Of a stretch of DNA of 58,678 bases, positions 1 to 8,179 are shown one piece after another. Source of the stretch: Saprospirales bacterium (GTDB lineage Bacteria > Bacteroidota > Bacteroidia > Chitinophagales > Saprospiraceae); contig REEO01000054.1 of NCBI GenBank assembly GCA_007695035.1, positions 1-58,678 on the forward strand, in the 5' to 3' direction. Both the position numbers and the translations under genes were made by a program. Position 1 is the stretch's first letter, and every line of letters starts with the position of its first letter. A model generated the notes under the pieces. The model had not been told where the DNA came from and searched no databases. It was given only the letters and a program-made list of their open reading frames with translations.

Positions 1-243
1 AAATTCCACCCGGGCTCGGACTTTAGAAACGCTGCTACCCAATTCAAGTTCAATTAGCCCCTGCTGATCCCAAGCTCATACAACCATAGCAACCATGCTG
101 GATAGAATAGGTGTTCTGAGTGAGTCATACTGGGGAAAATCGCCACACGGGCCGATGGAGGAAACTGGCAAAATTTTAATGTAAGAAAGAGAAAATTTGG
201 TACGTTTAGGAAGGAATTGTTTTATGATAAAAAGTTTAGCACG

Positions 244-413
244 GTGAAAAACTACAGTTTAGAAGAATTTACCGACAAATATATCGGAAAGATGGGGACA
301 AAGAAACGAGACGAGTTTGATAACGAACTTAGGTATGATCTCCATGGATGTGAATTAAGAAAACCGAAAAAGGGAGAAAATTAACCCAGGATCAGCTCGG
401 AGAACATGCTGGA
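244..413 (+). pseudogene. Frameshifted XRE/HigA-type antitoxin remnant
   Basis: A GTG at 244 opens a reading frame giving VKNYSLEEFTDKYIGK, then residues resembling the N-terminal part of Bacteroidota HigA-like helix-turn-helix antitoxins. The frame ends at a TAA at 382-384. One base out of phase, from 381, the sequence continues as LTQDQLGEHAG, which is the expected start of the XRE helix-turn-helix, so a single missing T near 381 explains the break. After about residue 57 the similarity fades and no recognition helix is seen. No intact toxin partner is visible upstream in 1-243. Family assignment comes from recalled sequence pattern, not a search. I read this as a dead fragment of a toxin-antitoxin module. 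Confidence 0.5.
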
Positions 414-502
414 AGGATGAAAGTGAATTGTATGGCAGGGATTAAAAGCACCCAAATAGTAAGGCAAATTCCACTTCTCCTTCCCTATCAATTCCTCTGT
501 TC

Positions 503-620
503 TAATCATTTTTCACGAGATTGCACATAAAGTAATCGGTTTTCACGATATTGCGTATAAAATAATCGGTTTTCACAATAAATAATCATTTTTCATGCTA
601 TATTTGGGATTGTTTTTCAC
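503..620 (+). repeat. Phased direct repeats upstream of Fic gene 1
   Basis: The motif TAATCrkTTTTCAC occurs at 503, 533, 563 and 583, with a partial copy (TTTTTCAC) at 613-620 ending 11 bp before the Fic start codon. The first two copies belong to a 30-bp unit that also shares a downstream half (gAkATTGCryATAAA). Spacings are 30, 30 and 20 bp, so all copies lie on roughly the same face of the helix. The same motif recurs after the gene at 2410 and 2430. The placement suggests an operator array, but the binding protein is unknown. Confidence 0.6.
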
Positions 621-631
621 AAAATAAAGGA

Positions 632-2182
632 ATGAAAGACTATTTTTCGGACGAGGTAAGCGTATTTCATGGAAGAAAGACTCCAGAGCCGGGTTCGCTG
701 GTCGGTTACGCCTTTCTGATTGCTGAAATTGAAAGACAGCTAGAAATTCATGTCCCACTGCCGGATAAGCTTGCGATAGTCACTCAAAAGCATCAACGTT
801 ATGATACTGACCAGTGGATTGTATATACAGCCAGGCACAAACCTGTGAAAAACACCTTGAGTCACGTGGTATTTGCATTGAAATACGAGGGGATAGATTT
901 GTATATATTGAAGAAAGTTTTTCAGTACACAAAAGATTCACCCATTGTCAGGATGGTGAAAGCGGAGCCAACTGGCAAATACAGCAGGAAAATATGGTTT
1001 TTGTATGAGTGGCTCATGAACAAGACTCTTGATATTCCTGATGCAGAAACCGGTTCATACATTGAAGTAGTTGATTCACAACTTCAATATGCAGCTTCTC
1101 CCGTTAGGTCTACAAGACACAGAGTTAAAAACAACCTTCCCGGGAACAGGAATTTTTGCCCAATGATAAGACGGACAAAAAAATTGGAGGCATTCATCGC
1201 GAAAGATCTTTCGGCAGCAATTGAGAAAGGGCTGGATAGTCGAGACAGAAATCTCCTTAAGAGAACGGCTGCATTTCTGTTATTAAAAGATTCGAAAGCT
1301 TCATTTGAAATTGAAGGTGAGTATCCTCCCGACTTGCGAGCCAGGAATTGGGGAAGAGCAATTGGCCAGGCCGGAAAAAACCAGCTAACTTTGGAGGAAA
1401 TCGAACGACTGCAAGACATTGTAATAGGCCCCAAAAAGCTCAAACACATGGGGTTGAGAATCCGTGAGGGTTTTATCGGAGAACACGATCGCGAAACATT
1501 TGCCCCATTGCCGGATCATATCTCTGCCAAAGCAAAAGATTTGAGGTCGTTGATGGACGGCTTGTTAAGAGCCAATGAACTCCTGCAAAGATCGGAATTC
1601 GACCCGGTACTTGCCGCATCAACCATAGCTTTTGGGTTTGTATTTATTCATCCTTTTTCAGACGGGAATGGTAGAATTCACAGATATTTGATTCATCATG
1701 TAATAAGTCGAATGGGGTTTACCAAAGGAGGAATGATTTTTCCGGTCTCGGCCGCAATTTTAAATAGAATCTACCAATACCAGGAGGTGCTTGAAAGTTA
1801 TTCAAGCCCCAGATTGGATTTGATTGAATGGGAACCCACCCCCGACCACAGCATTAAAATTCTCAATGATACTATTGACTTGTATCGCTACTATGACCTT
1901 ACTGCACAAGCAGAATTTCTGTATGAATGTGTCGAAGAAACGATCGTTCAAATTATTCCGGAAGAATTGGACTACCTTGAAAAATACGACAAAATGAGCC
2001 AGTACATTAATTCTATGGTCTCACTTCCAGATACAAAAGTTGATTTATTGATAAAACTCCTACATCAAAACAAAGGAAAATTGTCCGGAAAAAAGAGGAA
2101 GAAAGAATATGATGAGTTAACCGATGAAGAAATTCTGCTAATCGAAGAAAAATTTGAGGACATTTATAAAAAAGAGGAATAG
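632..2182 (+). CDS. Fic family protein (predicted AMPylase), class II
   Basis: This 516-residue protein probably transfers AMP, or another nucleotide-derived group, to a hydroxyl on a target protein. The Fic core is clear: HPFSDGNGRIHR at residues 340-351 fits HxFx(D/E)GNGRxxR completely, with catalytic His340 and metal-binding Asp344. SFEIEG at 224-229 matches the (S/T)xxxE(G/N) inhibitory helix, with Glu228 as the expected ATP-site blocker; it lies before the core, as in class II Fic proteins. The first 180 or so residues form an N-terminal region I do not recognise, and the C-terminus is Lys/Glu-rich. No signal peptide or membrane segment is seen, so it should be cytoplasmic. It lies in a decayed accessory stretch and is flanked on both sides by copies of one short motif, which suggests autoregulation. 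The target is unknown. Confidence 0.9.
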   Translation: MKDYFSDEVSVFHGRKTPEPGSLVGYAFLIAEIERQLEIHVPLPDKLAIVTQKHQRYDTDQWIVYTARHKPVKNTLSHVVFALKYEGIDLYILKKVFQYTKDSPIVRMVKAEPTGKYSRKIWFLYEWLMNKTLDIPDAETGSYIEVVDSQLQYAASPVRSTRHRVKNNLPGNRNFCPMIRRTKKLEAFIAKDLSAAIEKGLDSRDRNLLKRTAAFLLLKDSKASFEIEGEYPPDLRARNWGRAIGQAGKNQLTLEEIERLQDIVIGPKKLKHMGLRIREGFIGEHDRETFAPLPDHISAKAKDLRSLMDGLLRANELLQRSEFDPVLAASTIAFGFVFIHPFSDGNGRIHRYLIHHVISRMGFTKGGMIFPVSAAILNRIYQYQEVLESYSSPRLDLIEWEPTPDHSIKILNDTIDLYRYYDLTAQAEFLYECVEETIVQIIPEELDYLEKYDKMSQYINSMVSLPDTKVDLLIKLLHQNKGKLSGKKRKKEYDELTDEEILLIEEKFEDIYKKEE

Positions 2183-2197
2183 CAGGGTTGATTTGCG

Positions 2198-2395
2198 ATG
2201 ATGTCTGATTACTTGCCCACTGCAATTGACCAATATTTCAGCCCATATCACCCTGGTCAGACTCAACCCGACTTTAGTGATACTGAATTAATGCCGATGG
2301 TCCGGCAAATCCGGTCTCACTATAGAACCTTAAATTGCTCTGCCGTAAGGTTAATTCTTAGTTATCAATCACCTTATTATAATCAAATTTCATGA
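2198..2395 (+). CDS. Doubtful small ORF after Fic gene 1
   Basis: A 65-codon frame begins with ATGATG 15 bp after the Fic stop codon. The product contains a Pro/Tyr-rich first half and a short stretch (AVRLILSYQSP) with no family I recognise. Its position right behind the Fic gene would suit a small partner protein, but no conserved motif supports that. It may be chance or a remnant of a longer gene. The stretch from 2396 to 2731 holds two motif copies and AT-rich sequence, with no other gene seen. Confidence 0.2.
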   Translation: MMSDYLPTAIDQYFSPYHPGQTQPDFSDTELMPMVRQIRSHYRTLNCSAVRLILSYQSPYYNQIS

Positions 2396-2409
2396 AAATA
2401 ATGTAAAAG

Positions 2410-2444
2410 TAATCGTTTTTCACGCCCAATCATCGTTTTTCACA
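2410..2444 (+). repeat. Two motif copies downstream of Fic gene 1
   Basis: TAATCGTTTTTCACG at 2410-2424 and TCATCGTTTTTCACA at 2430-2444 are the same motif as the array at 503-620, 20 bp apart. Finding the motif on both sides of one gene, and seeing no other clear copy in this window, ties it to this locus. It could be an operator array, or the paired ends of a cassette. Confidence 0.55.
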
Positions 2445-2731
2445 AAGCCAAAACACCTGATCCGGGATTTCATAGCGGCAGGGTAGAGCAAGACCAATCC
2501 CGGGTTGAGATCTAAGCTGTATAGGGTAAGAATTTCCGATAGTTCCATTTAGCCTTTCTACCAACATCTCCTCATATCAGGTGAAATTGGTTGAGCGCCA
2601 CTGAAAATAATAAAACTATTGAACATATTTTAATTATTATATGTAAATCATTTAAGTACAATAATATAAAGGCTAATTGACTTCCCGATTTTATTTCTTA
2701 AACCTACAGATGCACAGTATTTCAAACCCCC

Positions 2732-2827
2732 TAGTTAAGAAATAAGGCGCTTTCCTTAATTAAGGTTCGGCTTAGTTAAGGTTTTGGGGCCTTTTCTTAA
2801 CTTAGTGTCCTTGCAACTTAAGAAAAG
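2732..2827 (+). promoter_or_regulatory. First (diverged) copy of the Fic gene 2 leader
   Basis: This copy has the same order of elements as the leader directly in front of the intact Fic gene at 3259: TAGTTAAGAAA, CTTAATTAAGG, TTAGTTAAGG, TTTTCTTAACTTAG and CAACTTAAGAAAAG. The sequence between elements has diverged. It is followed by a degenerate copy of the gene's 5' end, so it is the oldest of three promoter-plus-5'-end units. Confidence 0.6.
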
Positions 2828-2944
2828 AAGAAAAGCTTTAATTCAGTAAACTACTTCAACCGACGCAGCTTCAAAGCCTTTATACTCAATCTCATCTACT
2901 GGAATTGGATGGTAGACGATATTGAGGTGATCAAATCTATGGAG
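2828..2944 (+). pseudogene. Broken 5' fragment of Fic gene 2, copy A
   Basis: The DNA aligns along its whole length with the first ~117 bp of the intact Fic gene at 3259 (shared stretches around AGCTTTAATTCAG, TTCAAAGCCTTTAT and GGAATTGG). The ATG has become AAG at 2828-2830, and small changes disturb the frame. The similarity stops abruptly where the next leader copy begins (TAGTTAAG at about 2948). It cannot make a protein and is a remnant of tandem duplication. Confidence 0.65.
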
Positions 2945-3045
2945 TGTTAGTTAAGAAAACAGGGGAATTTCTTAATTAAGGACCTTTTTAGTTAAGTTTT
3001 ATGGAATTTTCTTAACTTAGCGCCCTGGCAATTTAAGAAAAGATG
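2901..3045 (+). repeat. 145-bp exact direct repeat, first copy
   Basis: Positions 2901-3045 are identical base for base to 3117-3261. The unit starts inside the broken Fic 5' fragment (GGAATTGGATGG), crosses the leader with its TTAAG motifs, and ends at the next ATG. Perfect identity beside much more diverged flanks points to recent duplication or gene conversion. Confidence 0.9.
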
Positions 3046-3160
3046 CATATAGTTTAATTCACGAACCTATATCAATCGAGGCAGTTTCTATGCCTTTTTG
3101 CTCACTCCCCTTTTCCGGAATTGGATGGTAGACGATATTGAGGTGATCAAATCTATGGAG
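3043..3160 (+). pseudogene. Broken 5' fragment of Fic gene 2, copy B
   Basis: This fragment starts with an ATG at 3043 and is alignable with the first ~118 bp of the intact gene at 3259 (shared stretches TTTAATTCA, CGAACCTATATCAA and CGAGGCAGTTT). One extra base near codon 3 shifts the frame, and a TAA follows as codon 5. The similarity ends where the third leader copy begins at about 3164. As written it would encode only a four-residue peptide. Confidence 0.7.
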
Positions 3161-3261
3161 TGTTAGTTAAGAAAACAGGGGAATTTCTTAATTAAGGACC
3201 TTTTTAGTTAAGTTTTATGGAATTTTCTTAACTTAGCGCCCTGGCAATTTAAGAAAAGATG
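3117..3261 (+). repeat. 145-bp exact direct repeat, second copy
   Basis: This is the partner of 2901-3045, offset by 216 bp with no mismatch that I can find. Its last three bases are the start codon of the intact Fic gene, so the live promoter region is itself part of the repeat. Confidence 0.9.
3164..3253 (+). promoter_or_regulatory. Phased TTAAG/CTTAA operator-like array before Fic gene 2
   Basis: Five TTAAG or CTTAA elements are centred near 3169, 3191, 3210, 3231 and 3251, about two helical turns apart, and run right up to the ATG at 3259. The second is the palindrome CTTAATTAAG and the fourth is CTTAACTTAG. The protein encoded downstream has a C-terminal winged-helix-like segment, so self-binding is a reasonable inference, but nothing here proves it. 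Confidence 0.5.
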
Positions 3262-4380
3262 AAAAACTTTAATTCAGGAACCTATATCAACCGAGGCAGT
3301 TTTAAAGCCTTTATGCCTGCGCCCATTCACCGGAATTGGGAGATAGACAATATGGAGGTCATTAAACTGCTGAGCCAGGCCGACAGACAGTTGGGCAGGT
3401 TGGACATGTATTCGGAATATGTGAATATTGATCTTTACATCAGTATGCACGTAGCCAAGGAAGCGACTCAGAGTTCCAGAATTGAAGGCACACAGACTAA
3501 AATGGAGGAGGCCTTTATGGAGGAGCGGGATATATCACCCGGGCATCGGGATGACTGGCAAGAGGTCCAAAACTATATCGCGGCCATGAATGAAGCAGTT
3601 AAGCAATTGCATCGCCTGCCGTTTTCTTCCCGATTAATCAGGCAGACACACAAAATTCTGCTGCGGGGAGTTAGGGGTGCGCACAAATATCCCGGTGAAT
3701 ATCGCAGCAGCCAAAACTGGATTGGTGGGGCCACCCTCAAAGATGCCGTATTTATTCCTCCTCCGCATTCTGAAGTTCCCGAATTGGTTAGTGATATGGA
3801 AAAATTCGCCAATGACGAGCAAACGCTCATGCCGGATTTACTGAAAATAGCCCTTATTCACTATCAGTTTGAAACTATTCACCCTTTCTTATATGGAAAC
3901 GGACGGGTGGGAAGGTTATTGATTACCTTGTATCTGGTGAGCAGGGGCATATTAAAACAGCCCATCCTCTATTTGTCTGACTTTTTTGAGTGTCATCGCC
4001 AATTGTACTTCGACAACCTAATGCGGGTGCGTACACATCACGACATTGGTCAATGGTTTAAGTATTTCCTCATGGGGGTTATTGAAACATCCAGGCAGGG
4101 CATTCGCACATTTGATGATATCATGCAGCTCCAGAAGTCAATGGATGAAAGGTTAAGTCCATTGGGAATCAGAGCAGCAGATGCACAAAAAGTGATTCAA
4201 TATATGTACAACAAACCCATAATAGATGCCGCTGCTGTCGCCGAGATTATCGGTAAATCCAATGTGAGTGCCTACAAGCTTATTGCAGATCTTGAAAAAG
4301 CAGAAATCATAGAAGAAATAACAGGAGCGCAACGCGGTAAAGTGTACAGATTCAGGGAATATGTGCAATTGTTTAATTGA
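3259..4380 (+). CDS. Fic family protein with altered catalytic loop
   Basis: This 373-residue protein resembles the SoFic-like group: a Fic N-terminal domain, the Fic core, and a C-terminal winged-helix-like segment (about residues 300-370). SSRIEG at 72-77 fits the (S/T)xxxE(G/N) inhibitory helix with Glu76. The catalytic loop reads HPFLYGNGRVGR at 208-219. His208 is present, but residue 212, normally the Asp or Glu that holds Mg2+, is Tyr (TAT, one base from GAT). AMP transfer may therefore be lost or changed; a regulatory role or a pseudo-enzyme is possible. The reading frame is otherwise full length and the rest of the core looks well kept. Two broken copies of its promoter and 5' end lie just upstream. 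Cytoplasmic location is expected. Confidence 0.9.
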   Translation: MKNFNSGTYINRGSFKAFMPAPIHRNWEIDNMEVIKLLSQADRQLGRLDMYSEYVNIDLYISMHVAKEATQSSRIEGTQTKMEEAFMEERDISPGHRDDWQEVQNYIAAMNEAVKQLHRLPFSSRLIRQTHKILLRGVRGAHKYPGEYRSSQNWIGGATLKDAVFIPPPHSEVPELVSDMEKFANDEQTLMPDLLKIALIHYQFETIHPFLYGNGRVGRLLITLYLVSRGILKQPILYLSDFFECHRQLYFDNLMRVRTHHDIGQWFKYFLMGVIETSRQGIRTFDDIMQLQKSMDERLSPLGIRAADAQKVIQYMYNKPIIDAAAVAEIIGKSNVSAYKLIADLEKAEIIEEITGAQRGKVYRFREYVQLFN

Positions 4381-4484
4381 CGACAAGACAAACATCAATG
4401 AGGATTACCACTGAAAATCACTTGAAACCGGGTTTTCGCTATCTATAGTAGGCTCATTTATATTCACGGGATATTGATATTGGA

Positions 4485-4729
4485 TAATCCGGGTGGCCCC
4501 TGGAATAAATCGATTTCAAAATATCGGCAAGAACTCGATTTTATTATTAATTGGATCCTATAAATAAGCCGTTACCAATCACACCAACCGTTTGGGATTA
4601 GAAAATGGGTGGCAATCTCGGTTTTACGACCATTTTATCAGAAATAGGGCCGAATACCAACCCATATCCGAATAAATAATCAGAAACCCTGAATAGTGGG
4701 AGGAGGACAAATTAAATGATAAAAAATGA
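4485..4729 (+). pseudogene. REP-associated Y1 transposase (RAYT) C-terminal remnant
   Basis: From 4502 one frame reads GINRFQNIGKNSI, then IGSYK, a stop, AVTNHTNRLG, WQSRFYDHFIRN and RAEYQPISE, another stop, IIRNPE, a stop and WEEDKLND, ending in TGA at 4727-4729. WQSRFYDHFIRN and the following ISEYI-NPE pattern are hallmarks of the C-terminal half of REP-associated tyrosine transposases. Three in-frame stops (4565, 4673 and 4694) make it a dead gene. The N-terminal half with the HUH motif and catalytic Tyr is not visible. The rest of 4381-4806 shows nothing recognisable. Confidence 0.7.
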
Positions 4730-4806
4730 GATCATCTGGCGCATATTGAGATTGGGGTGGCAATAGCAGATTTTCTTGTAAAAATAGAGATGCTCTTTCA
4801 CCCCCA

Positions 4807-7800
4807 TCATCCCAACTTCACAACCCGAATCCTCGTCGTACCTGCCTCCGCTATTTCCTGTTCTTCTCCATCGACCTGATCGCTGAATTCAATGCGATCT
4901 GCCAGTACTTCGTCTTTGACATAAGTGCCGTACTCTTCCAGTGCAGTGGCTAGTTCGCTGTTGTTTTGAATGCGTACCGAAATGCGATCAGTCACATTGA
5001 AATCGCTGTCCTTGCGGAGGTTTTGGATGCGGTTGACCAGTTCCCTTGCAAGTCCCTCTTTTTTGAGATTTTCGGTAAGGGTAGTGTCCAGTGCCACGGT
5101 AATCTCTCCGTCTTGGGCGACCTGCCATCCAGGGATATCCTCAGAAGTGATAAGTACATCTTCCCGGCTCAGGTCGTATTTGTTGCCATTCAGCTCTATC
5201 TGGACCATGCCGGTTTTTTCTAGTTCAGCGATTTGCCCTGGTTTCCATGAGGAGATCAACTGATTGGCGCTTTTCATATCCTTGCCGAGACGCCTTCCCA
5301 GGGTTTTGAAATTGGGTTTTGCCTTTTTCTTGATGAGACCTGATGCATCGGTTACATATTCGATCTTTTTGACATTGACCTCAGCTTTAATCAACTCGGA
5401 CACGGCTTCTACATCCTGCTTGAAATTTCCATCAATAACCGGGAGCAGGATGCGGTTGAGGGGTTGGCGCACCCTTATTTTTTCCTTTTTTCTGAGTGAA
5501 AAAACGAGGGATGTGATGCGCTGCGCATAGTCCATTTTGCGCTCCAGTGCTTTATTGATCACCTCCCTTTTTACATTTGGGAAATCGCATAGGTGAATGG
5601 ATTGATGCCGGTGGGATTTATTGGCGGACCTGATGTTTCTGTAGAGGAATTCCGCGAAAAATGGAGCGACCGGTGCCATGAGTTTAGCCACTGTGATGAT
5701 ACACTCCTCCAGTGTTTGGTAGGCTGCCAGCTTGTCGGTGGACATCTCACCCTTCCAGAACCGTCTTCTGCCCAATCTCACGTACCAGTTGCTAAGATGG
5801 TCCGATACAAACTGTTGTATTTTCCGTGTGGCCAGGGTGGGCTCGTAGTCGGCGTAATGTTTTTCTACCTCAATCGTGAGGGAGTGCAACATGGACAATA
5901 CCCAGCGGTCCAATTCAGATCTCACTTCATTGGGGACGGATTCGTTTTTGCCGTCGTATTTATCCACATTGGCATACAGGGCAAAAAAGGAATAGGTGTT
6001 GAATAGGGTCCCGAAGAATTTTCGCTTGACTTCCTCCAGCCCGTTCAGGTCGAATTTTAGATTTTCCCAGGGTTGGGAATTGGAGATCATGTACCATCGA
6101 GTGGGATCGGCTCCGTATTTTGCGATGGTTTCAAAGGGTTCGATGGCATTGCCGAGGCGCTTGGACATTTTTCTGCCGTCTTTGTCCTGTACCAATCCAT
6201 TGGAAACCACATTTTTGTATGCCACGCTGTCAAAACACATGGCGGCTATGGCGTGGAGGGTGAAAAACCACCCTCTCGTTTGGTCAACTCCCTCAGCGAT
6301 GAAATCAGCCGGAAAATTCTTTTCGAAAACATCCTCATTTTCAAAGGGATAGTGCCACTGTGCATACGGCATAGACCCGCTGTCAAACCAAACATCGATC
6401 AGGTCGCTCTCGCGCGTCATCGGCTTTCCACCGGGAGATACCAGGGTGACCTCGTCGATATAGGGCCGATGCAGGTCACCGGGAACGGACTGATCCAGCC
6501 CTAGTTTTTGATTGGCCTTCTGAATTTCTCTTTTCAATTGCTCAATCGAGCCGATGATCAGTTCTTCTTCACCGTCTTCGGTGCGCCAGATCGGCAGGGG
6601 GATACCCCAGTATCTGGATCGGCTGAGGTTCCAGTCCTGGAGATTTTCCAGCCAATTTCCGAAGCGTTTTGTTCCGGTATGGGCGGGTTTCCAATTGATG
6701 GTTTTATTGAGTTCCACCATTTTTTCCCGGACGGCTGTGGTTTTTACGAACCAACTGTCGAGCGGGTAATAGAGAATGGGTTTGTCTGTTCTCCAACAGT
6801 GGGGGTAATTGTGGAGGTATTTCTGAGAAGCGAAGGCCTTGTTTTCCTTTTTCAACTTGATGACGATATCGACATTCACATCTTTGTAATCCGGGTCGTC
6901 CTTGTAATTTTTTACGTATCTTCCGGCAAACTCTCCCATTCTCTGGTCAAATTTCCCCTGCTTGTCAACCAAGGTGAGGTGCCCAAAACCGTATTTGGCT
7001 GCTACCTGACGGTCATCGGCTCCAAATGACGGGGCAATATGAACGATACCGGTTCCGTCTTCCGTGGTCACAAAATCTCCCAGCAGCACTTTAAATGCAT
7101 CTCCGCTTTCAGGCTGAGCATAGGGCAACAACTGGTGATATGAGATCAATTCCAGTGATTTGCCATCGGTCTCCAGCACCACCTCTGCGGGAATAATTTT
7201 ATCCCCAGCCTGGTAATCTTCCAGGGCCATTTCCAATTGCTCAGGCTTAAACCAGGCACTGAGAAGCTCTTTGGCCAGAATGACGTTGATCGGTTTGTGG
7301 GTGTAGCGGTTAAAAGTTCGGACCATGAGGTAGGTCAGTTTGGGTCCGGCAGCGAGTGCAGTATTGGAAGGCAGGGTCCAGGGTGTGGTCGTCCACGCCA
7401 AAAAATAAACTGGTGCATCCCCTGCTTTTTCGTACAAAAACGCTGATTTTTCGTCCTTTTTCAGCTCGAATTGAGCCACGGCGGATACATCGCTTACCTC
7501 TCTGTAGCAGCCGGGCTGATTGAGCTCGTGGGTGCTGAGTCCGGTTCCTGCTGCCGGAGAATAGGGCTGTATGCTGTAACCCTTGTAAAGGAATCCATTG
7601 TCGTACAGTTTTTTCAGTAAGTGCCAGACGGATTCGATATAATTGTTTTCGAAGGTGATGTAGGGGTTGTCCAAATCGACCCAGTAACCCATTTTTCGGG
7701 TCAGGTCGTCCCACAGGTCCTTGTAGCGCATTACCGTCTCCCTGCACTTTTTGTTGTAATCATCCACGGAGATCTTCTTGCCGATGTCCTCCTTGGTAAT

Positions 7801-8112
7801 GCCGAGTTCCTTTTCCACGCTTAGCTCAATTGGGAGACCGTGCGTGTCCCAACCACCTTTTCGCTCCACCCGTTTTCCCTTCATGGTGTGGAATCTGCAA
7901 AAAAGGTCCTTTACTGTTCGTGCCATTACGTGGTGAATGCCCGGCTTGCCATTGGCTGAAGGCGGCCCTTCATAAAAAACGTAAGGGTCGTTTGGGTCTC
8001 TCTGGTCTATGCTCTTTTGGAAAATGCCGTTTTCCTCCCAAAACTTCAGGATTTCTGCATCCATAACAGGCATATCCAATTGGCTGTATTCCTTAAACTT
8101 TCCGTCATTCAT
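4807..8112 (-). CDS. ileS: Isoleucyl-tRNA synthetase
   Basis: The enzyme charges tRNA-Ile with isoleucine in the cytoplasm. The class I signature near the N-terminus is GKPGIHHVMART, the HIGH-box variant usual in this phylum, followed by GGWDTHGLPIE. The CP1 editing domain carries TTTPWTLPSNTA, and the KMSKS box is KMSKRLGN. At about 1101 residues it is a long-form IleRS. The frame stays open upstream to 8163, but the next in-frame ATG at 8112 is preferred: the product then begins MNDGKFKEYSQLDM, and a -7-like box at 8172-8179 would leave a leader of about 50 nt. It is divergent from the Smr gene. The 3' neighbour across 425 bp is the Fic/transposase island. Confidence 0.96.
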   Translation of the reverse strand: MNDGKFKEYSQLDMPVMDAEILKFWEENGIFQKSIDQRDPNDPYVFYEGPPSANGKPGIHHVMARTVKDLFCRFHTMKGKRVERKGGWDTHGLPIELSVEKELGITKEDIGKKISVDDYNKKCRETVMRYKDLWDDLTRKMGYWVDLDNPYITFENNYIESVWHLLKKLYDNGFLYKGYSIQPYSPAAGTGLSTHELNQPGCYREVSDVSAVAQFELKKDEKSAFLYEKAGDAPVYFLAWTTTPWTLPSNTALAAGPKLTYLMVRTFNRYTHKPINVILAKELLSAWFKPEQLEMALEDYQAGDKIIPAEVVLETDGKSLELISYHQLLPYAQPESGDAFKVLLGDFVTTEDGTGIVHIAPSFGADDRQVAAKYGFGHLTLVDKQGKFDQRMGEFAGRYVKNYKDDPDYKDVNVDIVIKLKKENKAFASQKYLHNYPHCWRTDKPILYYPLDSWFVKTTAVREKMVELNKTINWKPAHTGTKRFGNWLENLQDWNLSRSRYWGIPLPIWRTEDGEEELIIGSIEQLKREIQKANQKLGLDQSVPGDLHRPYIDEVTLVSPGGKPMTRESDLIDVWFDSGSMPYAQWHYPFENEDVFEKNFPADFIAEGVDQTRGWFFTLHAIAAMCFDSVAYKNVVSNGLVQDKDGRKMSKRLGNAIEPFETIAKYGADPTRWYMISNSQPWENLKFDLNGLEEVKRKFFGTLFNTYSFFALYANVDKYDGKNESVPNEVRSELDRWVLSMLHSLTIEVEKHYADYEPTLATRKIQQFVSDHLSNWYVRLGRRRFWKGEMSTDKLAAYQTLEECIITVAKLMAPVAPFFAEFLYRNIRSANKSHRHQSIHLCDFPNVKREVINKALERKMDYAQRITSLVFSLRKKEKIRVRQPLNRILLPVIDGNFKQDVEAVSELIKAEVNVKKIEYVTDASGLIKKKAKPNFKTLGRRLGKDMKSANQLISSWKPGQIAELEKTGMVQIELNGNKYDLSREDVLITSEDIPGWQVAQDGEITVALDTTLTENLKKEGLARELVNRIQNLRKDSDFNVTDRISVRIQNNSELATALEEYGTYVKDEVLADRIEFSDQVDGEEQEIAEAGTTRIRVVKLG

Positions 8113-8171
8113 GCTAGCTGCTTGTGTTTTATATTTGACCTCGCATTGCGGGTTTCGTTCCAAATTGGGCG

Positions 8172-8179
8172 CAAAAATA
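8172..8179 (-). promoter_or_regulatory. Candidate -7 box for ileS
   Basis: On the minus strand the sequence is TATTTTTG, matching TAnnTTTG. No good TTG element is seen 19-21 bp further upstream, so this is a weak call. It supports the ileS start at 8112. Confidence 0.35.

Noticed and set aside
8113-8163. Longer N-terminus for ileS
   Set aside because: The extra 17 residues are not family-like, and the -7-like box at 8172-8179 leaves no room for a leader.
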